Source of the DNA: Mycocentrospora acerina
Taxonomy: Eukaryota > Ascomycota > Dothideomycetes > Pleosporales
DNA length: 64,000 bases
Assembly: GCA_022701365.1 (NCBI GenBank)
Contig: JAKUHH010000184.1
Location: 248,001 to 312,000, forward strand
Reading direction: 5' to 3'
Both the position numbers and the translations under genes were made by a program. The notes below the pieces were generated by a model, which saw nothing but the letters and a program-made list of their open reading frames with translations, ran no database searches and had not been told where the DNA came from. Positions 34,201-46,159 of the stretch are shown here, one piece after another (the stretch's first letter is position 1; every line of letters begins with the position of its first letter).

Positions 34201-36965
34201 TCCAACAAAACATCCACAATTTTGGATGACTTCAGCTCATAGCTAGTGATACTCTCCAAAGCATCTCCTTCGAAATATGTTGCAAGTCGTGTGAAGAGTT
34301 CCAGACTGTTGCCTTGGCCATCGTCGAGAATGCATGCCCTTATCTCTTCCGCAAGCAACTTCAGATCATCCAGTACTGCGGACGCTTTGTCTCGGATAGG
34401 TTTATCACTCTCTTTTTCGTGTGCTTCAATGAACTTCTTCGCCCGAAGCGTGATGACGTCTTCAGCATTGGGAATCGGCGGGGCATCAGGGCGGTCATCG
34501 GACGAGTCGGACTCAGAATCATCGTCTTCGTCTTGTATGATATCTTCCACGACTTGACCGTCATCATGATCCTCGTCCTCATCTTCATCATCGTCTTCAG
34601 AATGCATGTCTACGTCGCCATCTCCAGCAGCTTGCAATTCAGTGTCTCGATCTCCTGATGTGCTAATGCTAGTGCTGGATTCTGCAGCAGTGTTTGTCTC
34701 CAAGTTCGATTTCGAATCCTTAGTCCGAACGTCGAGAGCTTTGCAGGGTCGATTTGCCAGGTGGGAGATTTCTGAGATGACGCCTTCGCGATAGAATTGG
34801 TATCGATAGATGGGTTCAAGACGCTTGAGTAGCAGCTCGGCAGCCTGCAAGGCATACGTGACCAGGGTAGGATGATCTTGTTGCGAAAAGATCGAAGCAA
34901 GATATGAAGCATAAGGCACTGAACGCAACGCCTCTTCAAGAATCTCAGTGTCCAGATTAGACAGCATCTTTAACTGCGCTGTGAGGACCTTTTGCCGTAC
35001 GTTGAGATTAACGGTGCTGGAGTAGGCATCTGTCAGGGTAGGTAGCAGGATGACGGCAAAGTGCTTAACTTCCGTCTTGCATTCCTTCAACAGTTCCACT
35101 CGCTTCTCGTTTGCTTCCTTCTTGCCCTGTGAAGACAACGGGGCAAGGCCGTCGCCAGGGTAACCAGCATCGAAAAGATCGTCGAGATACATCAAGCCAT
35201 CCGTCGGAACATTGGGAAGAAGCTCGCAGATAACGTTGAGTGTTTCGAAGACCTGGTCCTTGGGTCTGTGGATTAACGCCTGCATAACTACCACAGGATC
35301 AATTTTCGACGCGACATCGTCTGACCCACTGGGAGGTGAGACACCTGTAAGGATCTGGTACAGCGTGTCAACCACGTTCATCCTGAGAAGTTCAACAGAC
35401 AAGCGCGGGCTAGCCTTGGCGGTGTATGCGAGAACTTGAAGAAACATGGTGTGTATGTTGGCTCCGATGAGATTGGTTGTACCAGGCAGGAGCAGCCGCA
35501 AGATGGCTCTGAGAAGACCAGGACTGACGAGCTCTTCAAGCTTGGTCTCGTAGTGCTTGAAGCTCTGGACAATCCTTGAAACGCAGATGCAGCCTTGCTC
35601 CACTACTTTCTGATCGTTGTTGCCAAGTATGTTCTCAAGAATAGGCATGACGTCGCGTACGGTAGGGAACGAATCTTCAGGAATATTGCGACAGCAGTTT
35701 GCCGCAGTCGTCACAGCTGTCCGCTGCGTGCTCGTGGCAAAGAAGTCGAGATAGGTCAGGCACGCCGTCAGACCACCTTCTCGCACAATAGAGGAAGGAA
35801 ACTCGACAGAGATCTTCTCTAACGTGCTCAGGCATTGCTCGGCCAGGTCGATGAAGTCAATCTCGAGTAGTTTCGAGCACAGGACAGGAACGGCGCCGCC
35901 GTAGACAATGTTTGCAGTGGCTGCAGGCAGTGCTTCCATCAAATTTGCCAAGCATCGACAGGCAAGGAGCATGACCTCTGGGTTCTCCTCGCCGGTGAAG
36001 TCATTGGGCTGCATGAGTTTGACCAGCTCCTTGACGTAGGGATCAGGGGAAAAGTGACCAGCCAAATTGTCTTCTGTGGAGATGAGTAAGACTTCAGAGA
36101 GCTCTTGGAGAGCCACCAGCTGCATAGTCGTGTCTGGAGATCTAAGCTGTTCGAGTATGCCTCGCAGGCGCTGTGTGGTGCCCGCCATCATGCCCGTAAG
36201 CTGCCGCAGTGCAGACAGGCTGTGTGGGTGGCGTGCGAGGAAGCCTGCTGTGAAGGGGTCATCATCATCGTCGTCCTCGTCCTCGTCGTCATCATCATCG
36301 TCGTCCTCATCGTCGTCGTCGTAGCGCCCTTGGAGACCTTCCTCGTCATCATCGTCGCTGGTGTGCTCCTCGCCCGACGGCCGCGTCTCGTCGTCGTGCT
36401 TGCTCTGGGGTGCGTCTTCCATGTCGACATCCTCGTCCGTCTTTGCTGCTTTGCGCGAGTTTCGACGCGACGTGGATGGAGAATCTGCATCGTGTTTAGC
36501 AAGCACTTGTTTCGCCTGTCCTGGCGAGCTGCTACCTTGGTTGGTGTTCTTGCGGCTGCCTTTGCCGCGTCGCGATGAAGAGGGAGGAGGCGCGGGCTTC
36601 TCTTCTGCAGGGTTGCTTGATGGGCTGCGTGGGGTCAGCGCACGACTTGGTGGCAGGTCTACGGGCACATACTTGGCCGACGACATGGCTGCTTTTCCCC
36701 TTGCCTTTTGGGAGCGAGTGGGCGGCTGAGCAGGCGGGTCGTGAGGCTCGACCTTGGTGCGCTTGGCACGACCGCCGTGGGCGGGTGATGCGTCTGCGGG
36801 CGCTTGGTGGTCTGGGGTCGCGTCGCGTGCAGCAGCCTTCCTCTTGCGTGATGTAGCGGGCGGCGGGCGGGGGGGCGTTGGGGCGGGTTGGGAATCGCTG
36901 GGCAGGTGCTCGCTGGAACCTCCTGTGGATCGCCTGGCGGACGAGCGAGTGACTCTGGACGACAT
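31252..36965 (-). CDS. UFD4: HECT-type E3 ubiquitin ligase Ufd4 (TRIP12-like)
   Basis: Ufd4 ubiquitinates ubiquitin-fusion and N-degron substrates and hands them to the proteasome. Exons on the minus strand are 36965..31712, 31660..31511 and 31448..31252 (1866 aa). The start is ATG 36965 (MSSRVTRSS). The frame extends upstream only through a TTG. The N-terminus is basic and disordered, then an Asp/Glu run (about residues 207-245). An armadillo-repeat region follows (about 250-760: LRQLTGMMAGTTQRLRGILE and onward). The C-terminal HECT domain has EVEYFEEVGTGLGPTLEFYS, and its catalytic Cys is about residue 1833 (VMTCVNYLKMPDY), 34 from the end. The 51-nt intron 31711..31661 is open and in frame. 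Removing it restores DEDWSLETLMDSIKADHGF, the expected family sequence. The usual length for filamentous fungi is about 1850. Confidence 0.95.
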
Positions 36966-37810
36966 GAGAATCTGACTAGTAGCTTGCTGGGACAATCGAT
37001 GGCTTGCTCAGACTGGGGCGGCGGCAGCGAAGGGCGTCGCAGGCGCGGTGCCGCCACGGCAAGGTGAAGGCAGAGGTGGACGCTGCAGCAGTGGAGGGGT
37101 GCAGGCGGCGGTGCGGGGTGCTGCAGCGGCGAAGAGACGAGCGGGAGAGTTATCGTACCTGCTGTCGCGCTGGGGGTTGGGACGGCCTTGACGAAAACCC
37201 GATGCCATCAAGGCGCCATAGGCGAGGTCTAGCGAGTGGAAGCTGTAAGGCTGCACCAACACGACACGGCGGGGATTTTGGTCGGGGGCACGGGCAAACG
37301 AGGGTGTGGCTCAGATGCAGTGCGAGGGCGTGGATGTGGGCGTGGGCGTGGTGTGGTGTGGATGTGGGCGTGTTGATGGCGATGGCGATAGCAGCAGTGG
37401 CAGCCGCTGCAGCAGTCGAGTGGATGAATGATATCAACCGTGCTGGGCTGGCGGAATGCTGCCATGCGACCCACTTGTTGGCGTCTATCGATTGCTGGAA
37501 GCTTCACACGGACACGTCTCGCACCCTGCAGACGGCGGATTGGCCTGCCAGATGGCGTGCTTTGTGTCGAGCGCCTCGCCAGATGGCTTGCACCAGGTAC
37601 TCGTGGTGCTTTCAAGCCAGCCCTCGCGCGAGCATGGGGGAGTGGTGAGGTGAGGCGCAGACACCCAGTACTCTCAGCCTCCAGCCTTGTCTGGGCTAGC
37701 ACGCCCACTCCCTCCCGCGTAGTGGACTTGTGCATGGGCTTGGACTTGGACATGCACTGCGATAGCAACTTGGACGTGTGCATGTTACCCTTTGGGTAGA
37801 ATCGAGCCTA

Positions 37811-37840
37811 CTGCTACTGCTGCTGCTGCTGCTGCTGCTG
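37811..37840. repeat. CTG/CAG triplet repeat
   Basis: CTGCTA followed by eight perfect CTG units (37817-37840). Read on the minus strand this would be a run of Gln codons at the end of an open frame that also covers part of the neighbouring minisatellite. Confidence 0.9.
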
Positions 37841-37937
37841 GCGAACATGGGCCACTGTCACTGCTGCAGACAGCCGTGCAACATACGGCCAACCTGCTGC
37901 ACACGACCATTTCCATCGTCTTGGACGCGCGCTGTTT

Positions 37938-38140
37938 TTATCCCTCAATTCGTGCACGCTGATGTTATTCTTCAATTCGTGCATGCTGTTCTTACTCTTC
38001 AAGTCGTGCGTGCTGTTTTTACTCCTCAAGTCATTTTTACTCTTCAAGCCATTTTACTCCTCAAGTCGTGCACACTGCTCTTACTATGTACTCCTCAGGT
38101 CGTGCACACTGCTCTCACTCCTCAAGTCGTGCGCGCACCA
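37938..38140. repeat. Degenerate 27-bp minisatellite
   Basis: Tandem units of the form ACTCYTCAAGTCGTGC plus about 11 bases repeat from 37938. There are three clear 27-bp copies (37938, 37965, 37992), then two shortened copies and further full-length copies to about 38140. On the minus strand the units read as nine-residue repeats (HDLRSKNS-like) interrupted by stop codons. Confidence 0.8.
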
Positions 38141-39059
38141 AACATGGCATGCAATTCACCGTCCAGCGTCGAGCGTCAAACCGAACAAACAGCACTGCCT
38201 CGTCCAATTGACTGCCCAAGCACGCGACAAGCGAACCGTGATTGTGACCATGGCTGTGACAGTAATTCAGCCTCTGCCTCTGACTGTGTCTGATCCTCCC
38301 CACTCAGCCTTTGACTGTTCAGCAGTCGCCCAACGAGCGCGGCCGTGTGGAGATAGCCTCCCCACGCGTGCTCTATTCGCGAGCCCGCAGGCCAAACGCC
38401 GCGGGAATCGGAGCTGTTTGGCGCGCTGTCGGCTGCAGCAAAACGTTTCATGTGCACATGCACGATTCTTTGCAGCCGTCAAGGTTCAGGCGTCGCGCTC
38501 TAGCCTGGCAGCCTTCTCGTCTCGACCTGGTGGCCGCCTGCCCTAACGGCATCGCCCCCGCGTGCCCATGGATCCCAGGCTCTAGCTAGAGCAGTAGGCA
38601 GCCTACAAAATGCTGCCTGCCCTCCGCTCGTCCTACGACGCCTTTCTCAGGCACCTTGCACGCTATTTAACAATCCCTCCCTCGCCTGCCTGGTGCATAA
38701 TCCCCACCACCACCCTTACCTCCGGACCTCGCCCGGCACCGACCCCGCGCCGCACCCAACCCAACCTACTTTCTTACCAATCCGTTGATTCAATCGCTGC
38801 CGTCTGCCTAGCGGGCTTCTATCCGAAGATCCTCGTTACTCACAGCGTAGGCCCGTTCTTGTCATAAATGCTGCCCCTCCACCGTCAATTGACTTTCTTC
38901 TGCAGACTTCTCCCTCGACGTGCTAGTGCCGGTCCTTTCACTCGACCCCGCCAAGCCCATTTCCGCTGTCCGCCGCTTTCCAACCAGAAAGTCACCTCTG
39001 GGTGACTGTTCCTCGCCATCCGCCCTCTACCGAATAGTAATCACTCCCACACAACCAAC

Positions 39060-39982
39060 ATGTCTTCCACACCCAACCACGACATTGTGCTTGACGCTGG
39101 TCTCGATAACAATGCCACCCTGACCCTCGACAACTACACATTTCCAACGGAACGGCTGCGAAAAACTTTGTCCAACCCAAACAAGCAGCCCATTGTCCTC
39201 GTGTCTTGCGGTTCCTTTTCTCCCCCGACAAACCTCCACTTGCGCATGTTTGAGGAGGCTGCTGATTACTGCGAGTTTGAAACTGACTTTGAAGTCGTTG
39301 GCGGCTTCTTCAGCCCCGTCGGTGATGCTTACAAAAAGGCCGGCCTAGCCTCGGCGCACCACAGAATCAGCATGACGAGGATCGCCGTGCAGGGCAGTTC
39401 CAACTGGATTGGTGTTGACCCCTGGGAGCCGTTGCACAAGGAGTACCTGCCGACAGTAAAGGTACTGGACCACTTTGACCACGAGCTCAATGAGGTCATG
39501 GGAGGAATCGAGACGTCGACCGGCGAGAAGCGACGCATCCACGTTGCGCTGCTTGCAGGTGCCGACCTCATCCAGACTATGAGCACGCCCGGACTGTGGG
39601 CTCGCGAAGATCTGAGCCGAATCCTTGGCCACTATGGCGCATTCATTCTCGAGCGCAGTGGCACCGATATTGGTACATATACAACCCCACTATCCGCTCG
39701 CGATGCATGACTGACTGACTCGATGCAGATGATGCCCTTATCCAGCTCCAGCAATGGCGAGAGAACATTCGTGTCATTCCGCAACTCATTCAAAATGATG
39801 TTTCGTCGACCAAAATTCGCCTGTTCCGCAAGCGTGGTAAGAGCATCCGCTACTACATCCCTGACAAGGTTGTCGACTACATTTACGAGCACGATCTCTA
39901 CATCGACGACGAAAAGAAGCAGGCAGGCAAGGACGCAGAGTCGGTTTCTAGCGACAGTGCTAGTTCCTCGCGATCATCATGA
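39060..39982 (+). CDS. NMA1: Nicotinamide/nicotinate mononucleotide adenylyltransferase
   Basis: It makes NAD+ (or deamido-NAD) from NMN (or NaMN) and ATP, the shared last adenylylation of NAD synthesis. Exons are 39060..39672 and 39729..39982 (288 aa). The nucleotidyltransferase signature GSFSPPTNLHLRMFE is at residues 51-65, equivalent to the GSFNPxTxxHLR motif. The second signature VSSTKIR is in exon 2, right where the family has ISSTKxR. The splice at GTDI-DD is in phase 1 and keeps the conserved block. The short Ser-rich C-terminus looks disordered. Cytosolic or nuclear location is likely. The symbol follows yeast NMA1/NMA2; which of the two cannot be told. Confidence 0.93.
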
Positions 39983-41013
39983 GCAACTTTTGTCCGATTG
40001 CCGCTGATGCGCGTCATGTCAAATACCTGTCAATGGGGTCAAGACATGAAGCACCTCGAACGATTTTCTCTTTAGTCACCACCATTGCACGTAGAGCCAG
40101 TACACGAAAAACCGTCGCCGCTAGAAGGCCATGGGCACGCCTTCACGGGCACTTTGTTCAGTCATGACGCGAGCTGTCTTGGTCAGTTTCCACTGCGCGT
40201 CGAAGCATTCTCCATTGTTTTTCCTTATCTCTTATTTATATGATACCACATCCATAGCAATGCATTGTCAAATAGACGCTGATCTCACACTATTTCGCCT
40301 CTTACCAACGATTACACATTCGAGGTCGTGACGAGATTGGGCCGGGAACTTATGAGGGATGATGTCATGACACGAGAAACTCGTGGCTGTGGCTGCGTAG
40401 ATCTTACTGCAGGGTCTGTCCATTGGGTGAATCATCAACCCTTGTTCGACGCTGCACATGCACACAAATCGACCTTGAGATTGCAGGCAACGTCAAGCTT
40501 GCGTCGTTTTTGCGTCGCAATTTCTAGGTAAATAACAACAACGCCAACGTATACATAATGACCAAGACTCTGGCCCGCGGCTGGGAACTATCGACAAGCC
40601 TTGGTTTGAGCGGAAATGCAGGTTTTTGCAGCTTTCCAAGTTCCAAGAACCAAGATCGGGCGATGCGCGTGCACGGGCATGGGTAGGCACACGTAGTGCC
40701 CAGCCCACCAGCCACGTTGGCGGCGGCTCTAAAGCTGTCGCCCCGGCAACGGAACACCCACCCAGCCTCACGTCTACCTGTCGGTCGGGAGGAGAATTAG
40801 TTGCACATGCTTCGCTACCGATGTTGAGTGATTTCTGAGGAGTAGATTTTGACATTGTGTTCTTCTATTGTCTGAAATACCAATTACGTAGAGTAGAGTT
40901 TTTTTGTGGAGAGGGGACATTGAGGCTGGTGGTTGCACACCGCATCTCATCGCAGCGCAGCGCATCCCACCGCACCCCCCAAATTCCGTACATCCCAACC
41001 TCAGCGTCACGAC
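39983..41013. other. Intergenic region upstream of the GH5 glucanase
   Basis: It carries the 3' UTR of the NMN adenylyltransferase and the promoter of the glucanase. The stretch at about 40930-40980 is rich in CGCA/CCCA units. No gene is supported. Confidence 0.5.
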
Positions 41014-43679
41014 ATGTCCGACAACCCTGAGGAGCGCCGCCGTGAGCGCAGACGGCGCCGCGAATCTCAATCCCACGGCGACGAGCCTGAACGCGCACAC
41101 CGCCCGCGCCGCGAATCTCACACCGATGACCCAGACCGCCCGCGCAGACGCAAGGAGTCGGCAACCCGCACGCCAAACGATCCCGAGCGACGCAGACGCA
41201 AGGGCCACCGTGCGACGGATTCGCAGGGCGATTTGCTGCCCCGCGCGGCGCGCCGCCAGAGCGATTCCGAGCGGGATTCTTCGACGCCGCGCAAGACGAG
41301 GGGGTCGAGGCGCAATTCGACGGCCGAGGGGAGTGGGAGTCGGGGGTCGGCGCAACTAAGTCTTGATGCATTGGCGAAGCTGGACAAGGCAAATGCGAAG
41401 AAGGCGAGCGGGTGGGGGGCGTACGATTACGACGAGGAGTATGTGAGGGAGGTGCGGCGCAAAGAGAAGATGTTGGAGAAGAATAGAGTTGAGGGGGAGA
41501 GGGCGAGTAAGAAGAAGGAGATGAAGAAGGAAGAGGAGAGGAGGAGGGCAGTGGAAATTGATGCTGCGGAGAAAGAGGAGGAGGGGAGGAGGAAGAGGGA
41601 GGAGAGGCGCAGGGCGAGAGAAACCAAGAGGGCTGTCACGGATGATGAGAGGGAAAAGAAGAGGACGAAAAAGGCTGCCACACATACCGAGGATGAGCGT
41701 GAAGAAAGGCGAAGGAAAAATGTAGATGTTGGGGCGGTGACACCGTCTGAGCGGGACTTTAAGCGGGATAAGAGACGCCAGGAAAAAGAGCACAGGGCAG
41801 AACTGAAGAAGCGGCGTGTTGTCAGTGGACCATTGGCTGAAGAGGGTGGGATTGACGATGATGAGTACCAGTACATGATGGAGAAGCGGGGTGGCGGTGG
41901 CTCGAGTGTGCCTACCGTCTATACAGAAGAAGAACTGGCGAAGAGGAAGAAGTGGAAACGCATCATTATTGGAGTGGTTTCAGCCATCATCGTCCTTATA
42001 ATCATCATCGTCGTTGCGGTGCTGTTGTCCAACAAGAGCAAGAACAGCGGATCATCGAGTGGGAGTGGTAGTAGTGGTGGTGGCGGCGCTTCCTCAAGCA
42101 ATTCAAAAGGCAATCTGGATGGCAAAGATCCCAACAGCGTACCTACAGCAGACAAGGGTGGTATTCTAGACCCGTGGTCCTGGTACGATACTACTGACTT
42201 CAACGTAACATATACGAGCGAGACTGTCGGCGGTCTTCCAATCATGGGGCTCAATTCTACCTGGAACGATAACGTACAAGCCAACGAGCATGTGCCTAAC
42301 TTGAGAGAGGCATTTCAGTACGGAAAGACACCTATTCGTGGCGTAAACGTAGGCGGATGGCTAAATATTGAGCCCTTCATCACACCCTCGTTTTTCGCAT
42401 CCTACGGCAGCAAAGACGGGATTGTCGACGAATGGACACTGACCACCAAACTTGGATCGGCCAGCAAGTCCTTTCTCGAAAAACACTACGCCACCTTTAT
42501 CAACAGGCAGACGTTTGTCGACATCCGCAACGCAGGCATGGACCATGTGCGCTTCCCCTTTGGTTACTGGATCGTGCAAACTTATGACGGCGACCCATAC
42601 TTGCCTCAAGTCTCGTGGCGCTACCTCCTCCGCGGCATCGAATACTGCCGCCAAAATGGGCTGCGCGTGAACCTCGACCTGCACGGCGCGCCTGGCAGCC
42701 AGAACGGGTGGAACCACTCTGGCCGACAAGGTGTAATCGGATGGCTCAATGGGACAAACGGCGACACAAACGCCCAACGCACGCTCGACATCCACCACAA
42801 GCTGTCCGTCTTCTTCGCGCAGCCGCGCTACAAAAACGTCGTCACAATGTACGGCCTAGTCAACGAGCCGCGTAATGTCGAACTCGACACAAACAAGGTC
42901 GTCGCATGGACACAAAAAGCCATTGACCAGATCCGTGCCGACAACATCACCGGCATCATCGTCTTCGGCGACGGCTTCATGGGCCTCGACAACTGGCAGG
43001 GCAAACTCCAAGGCAACAAAGACCTCCTCCTTGACGTGCACCAATACGTCATCTTCAACGTCGACCAACTCTCCCTCAAGCACCGCGACAAGCTAAATTT
43101 TGCCTGCAAAGCCTGGACCCAGCAATCCGTCCGCTCCATGGACAAGACCACCGGCTTCGGCCCCACCATGTGCGGCGAGTGGAGCCAGGCTGACACGGAC
43201 TGCACGCAGTACATCAACAACGTCAACATGGGCACCCGCTGGGAAGGCACCTTTGACACGGGCAACAAAAGCAGCAGCGTGCTCGTGCCCCAGTGTCCCG
43301 ACCAGGGCAAATGCAGCTGCGGCCCTACGAATGGCGATCCCAGCAGCTACACGGCTGACTACAAGAAATGGCTGTATCAGTTTGCGATTGCGCAGATGGA
43401 TAGCTTTGAGGCCGGCTGGGGCTGGTTTTACTGGACCTGGGAGACGGAAAAGGTATGTTCTTTTTTTTCTCTCTCCATGAACGAATTTCCTCTCTCTTGT
43501 GAAACATTAAAACTAACTTTATTGTTTTTCTTTTAAAATAGGCAACGCAATGGTCCTATCGTCGTGGCATCGCTGCTGGAATTCTCCCCAAGAAGGCGTA
43601 TAATAGGGATTGGACGTGTCCCAGTGATGGTAGCTCGTTGGATAGCTTTAGCGCGTTGCCTGAGAATTATCGCATGTAG
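41014..43679 (+). CDS. exgD: Membrane-anchored GH5 glucan exo-1,3-beta-glucosidase (exgD type)
   Basis: It releases glucose from the non-reducing end of beta-1,3-glucan and works in wall remodelling. Exons are 41014..43452 and 43542..43679 (858 aa). Residues 1 to about 310 are cytosolic and very rich in Arg, Glu and Lys. A single TM lies at about 317-338, then a Ser/Gly linker, then the GH5 domain outside the membrane, so it is a type II protein. Motifs are RGVNVGGWLNIEPF, HVRFPFGYW and LDLHGAPGSQNGWNHSG. The acid/base Glu618 is in GLVNEPR and the nucleophile Glu722 in CGEWSQADTDC. GWGWFYWTWE ends exon 1, and exon 2 gives the last 45 residues. This architecture is that of Aspergillus exgD. 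Confidence 0.94.
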
Positions 43680-43982
43680 TTGATTATGAGTGTTTGCGCG
43701 TTTTGTTGTGGTGGTGGGAAAGGGGGGGGGGAGTTTCTTTTCTCCTAAGAAAGGGAAAATATCCCTTTTTTTGTGGGTGGGTGGGATGGTAGGAGAGTTT
43801 GTTTGTTTGTTTATGTCTTTGTTTATATCTATGTTTATGTCTGTGTTTAGGTGAATGATCGATGGTTAAATGGAAGCCGGTGGAGGAGGAAAGGGGGAGG
43901 GGAGGGAGGTGTGAGAGTATGCGTCGTATCTTTTCTCTCTCTCTCTCTTCCCCCACAATGAAGTGGAATGTGTAATGTATAG

Positions 43983-44007
43983 GAGACGAGACGAGACGAG
44001 ATGAGAC
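43983..44007. repeat. GAGAC pentanucleotide repeat
   Basis: Five GAGAC units, one of them GAGAT, followed by an alternating AT tract. Confidence 0.85.
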
Positions 44008-44216
44008 GATATATATGTACATACGTGTCCATGTATATGTATACATATATATACACAAGAGCAAGATTAACGGATAATGCCATTTTTATTTATTTTTCAC
44101 TTAACTTTATATCGCATCGCTTACTCTGTTCAACTTGATTTTTTTTAAATAGAAATTAAACTTGGGACGTTGCTTTATTCATCACTGTGTAGTTGAATAG
44201 ATGGGAATGATGACGA

Positions 44217-44273
44217 GTAGATAGATAGATAGGCAGGTGGATAGATGGACAGATGGACAGATGGACAGATGGA
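44217..44273. repeat. ATAG and GATGGACA microsatellites
   Basis: An ATAG run (44217-44232) is followed by nearly four GATGGACA units (44244-44273). Confidence 0.85.
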
Positions 44274-44800
44274 TCATAGATGGACATGTAGTTGTCAAGG
44301 AAAGAAATTCAACACTTTTCCTAATCGGGAGGGTCTTTTTCTTGCAGGGAAGTTGGGTTACTTGTCTTTTCTTTCGAGACATATGTATATATATGTGTAC
44401 TTATTGAATGCCGGGTTGGAGGTCGCGTGTTGTGTGTGCATGAGCAGATGTGGGTGGGGATGGAGTGAGTGTGCTACTGTGTAGTTTTTTTTTGAAGTGA
44501 GGAGAATGGATGGATGGCGAGAATAGACGAATAAAGGCATGTGAAAAAGAAGGAGAAAAATAAAACAAAACAAAACTCAAGGTATGCAACTACCCTTTGT
44601 CTTTGAGATGAAAAAAGAAGTCGGGAAGCTTCAAGAATAAATAAAAGAATCATCACAGTGGAGGCAGAGAATTAAATGTCTAGAACCTCTCGTGTGTAAC
44701 TTTGCACAATATATCCAACACGCTTACATTCTCATTCCTCATCTTGGCTGTTTCATTTCACTTCGCTCTATTTCACTTCACTCTATTCCACCCCACACTC

Positions 44801-45739
44801 TCAAGCAGTCTTCTTCCACTGCCCCCAGACACCCAACAAACTGCTCGTCGTTCCTGCCAGCCCAATAATCCCATCGTCCAGCGTCACCAATCCAAGCGTG
44901 GTACTTGGGATTGTGATGTCGCATAGATCGCTCAGGAGCTGAATCTTCAGCGCATTCATCTCCTTGTCGACCTTCTTCTTCTCAACGACCTTCTCCGGGT
45001 CGCTTGACGCGGTGATGGTCTGCGAGCGGGTCTGCAGGTTGTACAGCGAGTACAGCGAGGAGAGGATGCTGAAGGATAGCCCCGTGAACCAGGCGCGGGA
45101 AGCTTCGCGCGAGACGCGCGGCGCGGTGGAGAACTTGCGGATCGAGGTTGCGTCGAGCTGAGGAAGGGGTTGGTTAGTTTTGGTTCCTATTCATGCACCA
45201 ATATGCTTCCGAGTTCCTCGTATTCGACAATGGACGGAGAGGGTCCAAGGCTTTGTGACTTACCACGCAAGCGTTGTCCAACAACAGGTACATGGCGTAT
45301 CCCAGCTGTCTCCCGACAGTCAGGAACTTGACCACGGGATCGATGCTCTTTGCATCGCTCGCGACCGCCGCGGCTTTGAAGTGCTCGACAAACTTGCCCA
45401 CGCGGAGCAGCTTGCGCGTGGCGCCGAGTTGCTTCTTGGCCGCCTCAAAGGGCGCAATAGCAGACTGCGGGTTGTTGGTTCGGAAGAGGTACCACGCGTA
45501 GAAGCGCGAAAAGTACTGCAGCGTGCGGAGGAGCTTGTCGCGTCCGACTGGGCATGGTTAGTGGGAGCAGGGGGTGTGGGATAAGAAGACGGAGGAGAGA
45601 GACGTCAGACAAAAGGCGAGAGATGAGAAAATAGGCTGCTGACATATGAACAAGGATGGAAAAAGGACATACCCGTCGTCGCGACAAACTTGAGGTAATG
45701 TGACACCGAAGGGTGGTAGATAAGTGCGTCTGCGACCAT
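44801..45739 (-). CDS. PEX11: Peroxisomal membrane protein Pex11 (peroxisome proliferation)
   Basis: Pex11 elongates and tubulates the peroxisomal membrane before division. Exons on the minus strand are 45739..45673, 45547..45264 and 45157..44801 (235 aa, the usual length). The N-terminus (MVADALIYHPSVSHYLKFV), then VGRDKLLRTLQYFSRFYAWYL, is the diagnostic amphipathic membrane-remodelling segment. KFLTVGRQLGYAMYLLLDN and SREASRAWFTGLSFSILSSLYSLYNL follow. A hydrophobic segment near the C-terminus (LVTLDDGIIGLAGTTSSLLGVW) completes the pattern. Introns are in phase 1 and phase 0, with donors GTATGT and GTAAGT. Confidence 0.95.
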
Positions 45740-46159
45740 TTTGGCTGCTTGTCTGGTCACAACTGTATTAAAAACTTATTCAGATTTACCGCAGGCACGA
45801 TAGATGAAGCGAAAATATCACAGGTGCTGATGTCGCGTGTGGGGGAGCAAAGGGGTGGAGCTGCGCCGGCTGTTGAGGTTGTCTGGGGTAGTAGGTGAGC
45901 TCGTGATAAAGGCCGCTGCGCACGAGTCGCAAGCCTCGGCAAAGCGGTTGTTGCAGACGGGAAGTATTGCCAAGTTCGGCAATGCGATTGACATGTCCAT
46001 CTTGCTAGCACATGATAAATTGTTTGCATTAGAAATACACCTGTAACAGTAGCACATGTCGTTTAGAAGTCCATGTCCTCAAGACGCCCACCCCCAAATA
46101 GGCAAAGCCAGGCACCGTGCCAACCCAATCCATCCTGCGCCATCACCAATGCAACGCTC
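45740..46159. other. Intergenic region between PEX11 and ABD1
   Basis: About 420 nt with the PEX11 promoter and the ABD1 3' UTR. No coding feature is seen. Confidence 0.55.

Larger units (their letters stand above)
36966..39059. other. Divergent promoter region between UFD4 and the NMN adenylyltransferase
   Basis: About 2.1 kb, CG- and pyrimidine-rich. It contains (CTG)8 at 37817-37840 and a decayed 27-bp minisatellite at 37938-38140, each listed separately. A CTATTTAA element near 38663 lies about 400 nt before the plus-strand start. Frames over 150 codons exist on both strands but overlap each other and have no domains. Confidence 0.55.
43680..44800. other. Convergent intergenic region rich in simple repeats
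   Basis: It lies between the stops of the glucanase and PEX11 and should hold both 3' UTRs. It includes GTTT runs near 43798, GAGAC repeats, ATAG and GATGGACA repeats, and poly-T tracts. No gene is supported. Confidence 0.6.

Noticed and set aside
36067..36578. Plus-strand frames with a run of Ser, or of Val and Ile
   Set aside because: They are the antisense of the acidic Asp/Glu repeat of UFD4.
37938..38140. The tandem repeats as a CRISPR array
   Set aside because: The units are directly adjacent without unique spacers, and the organism is a eukaryote.
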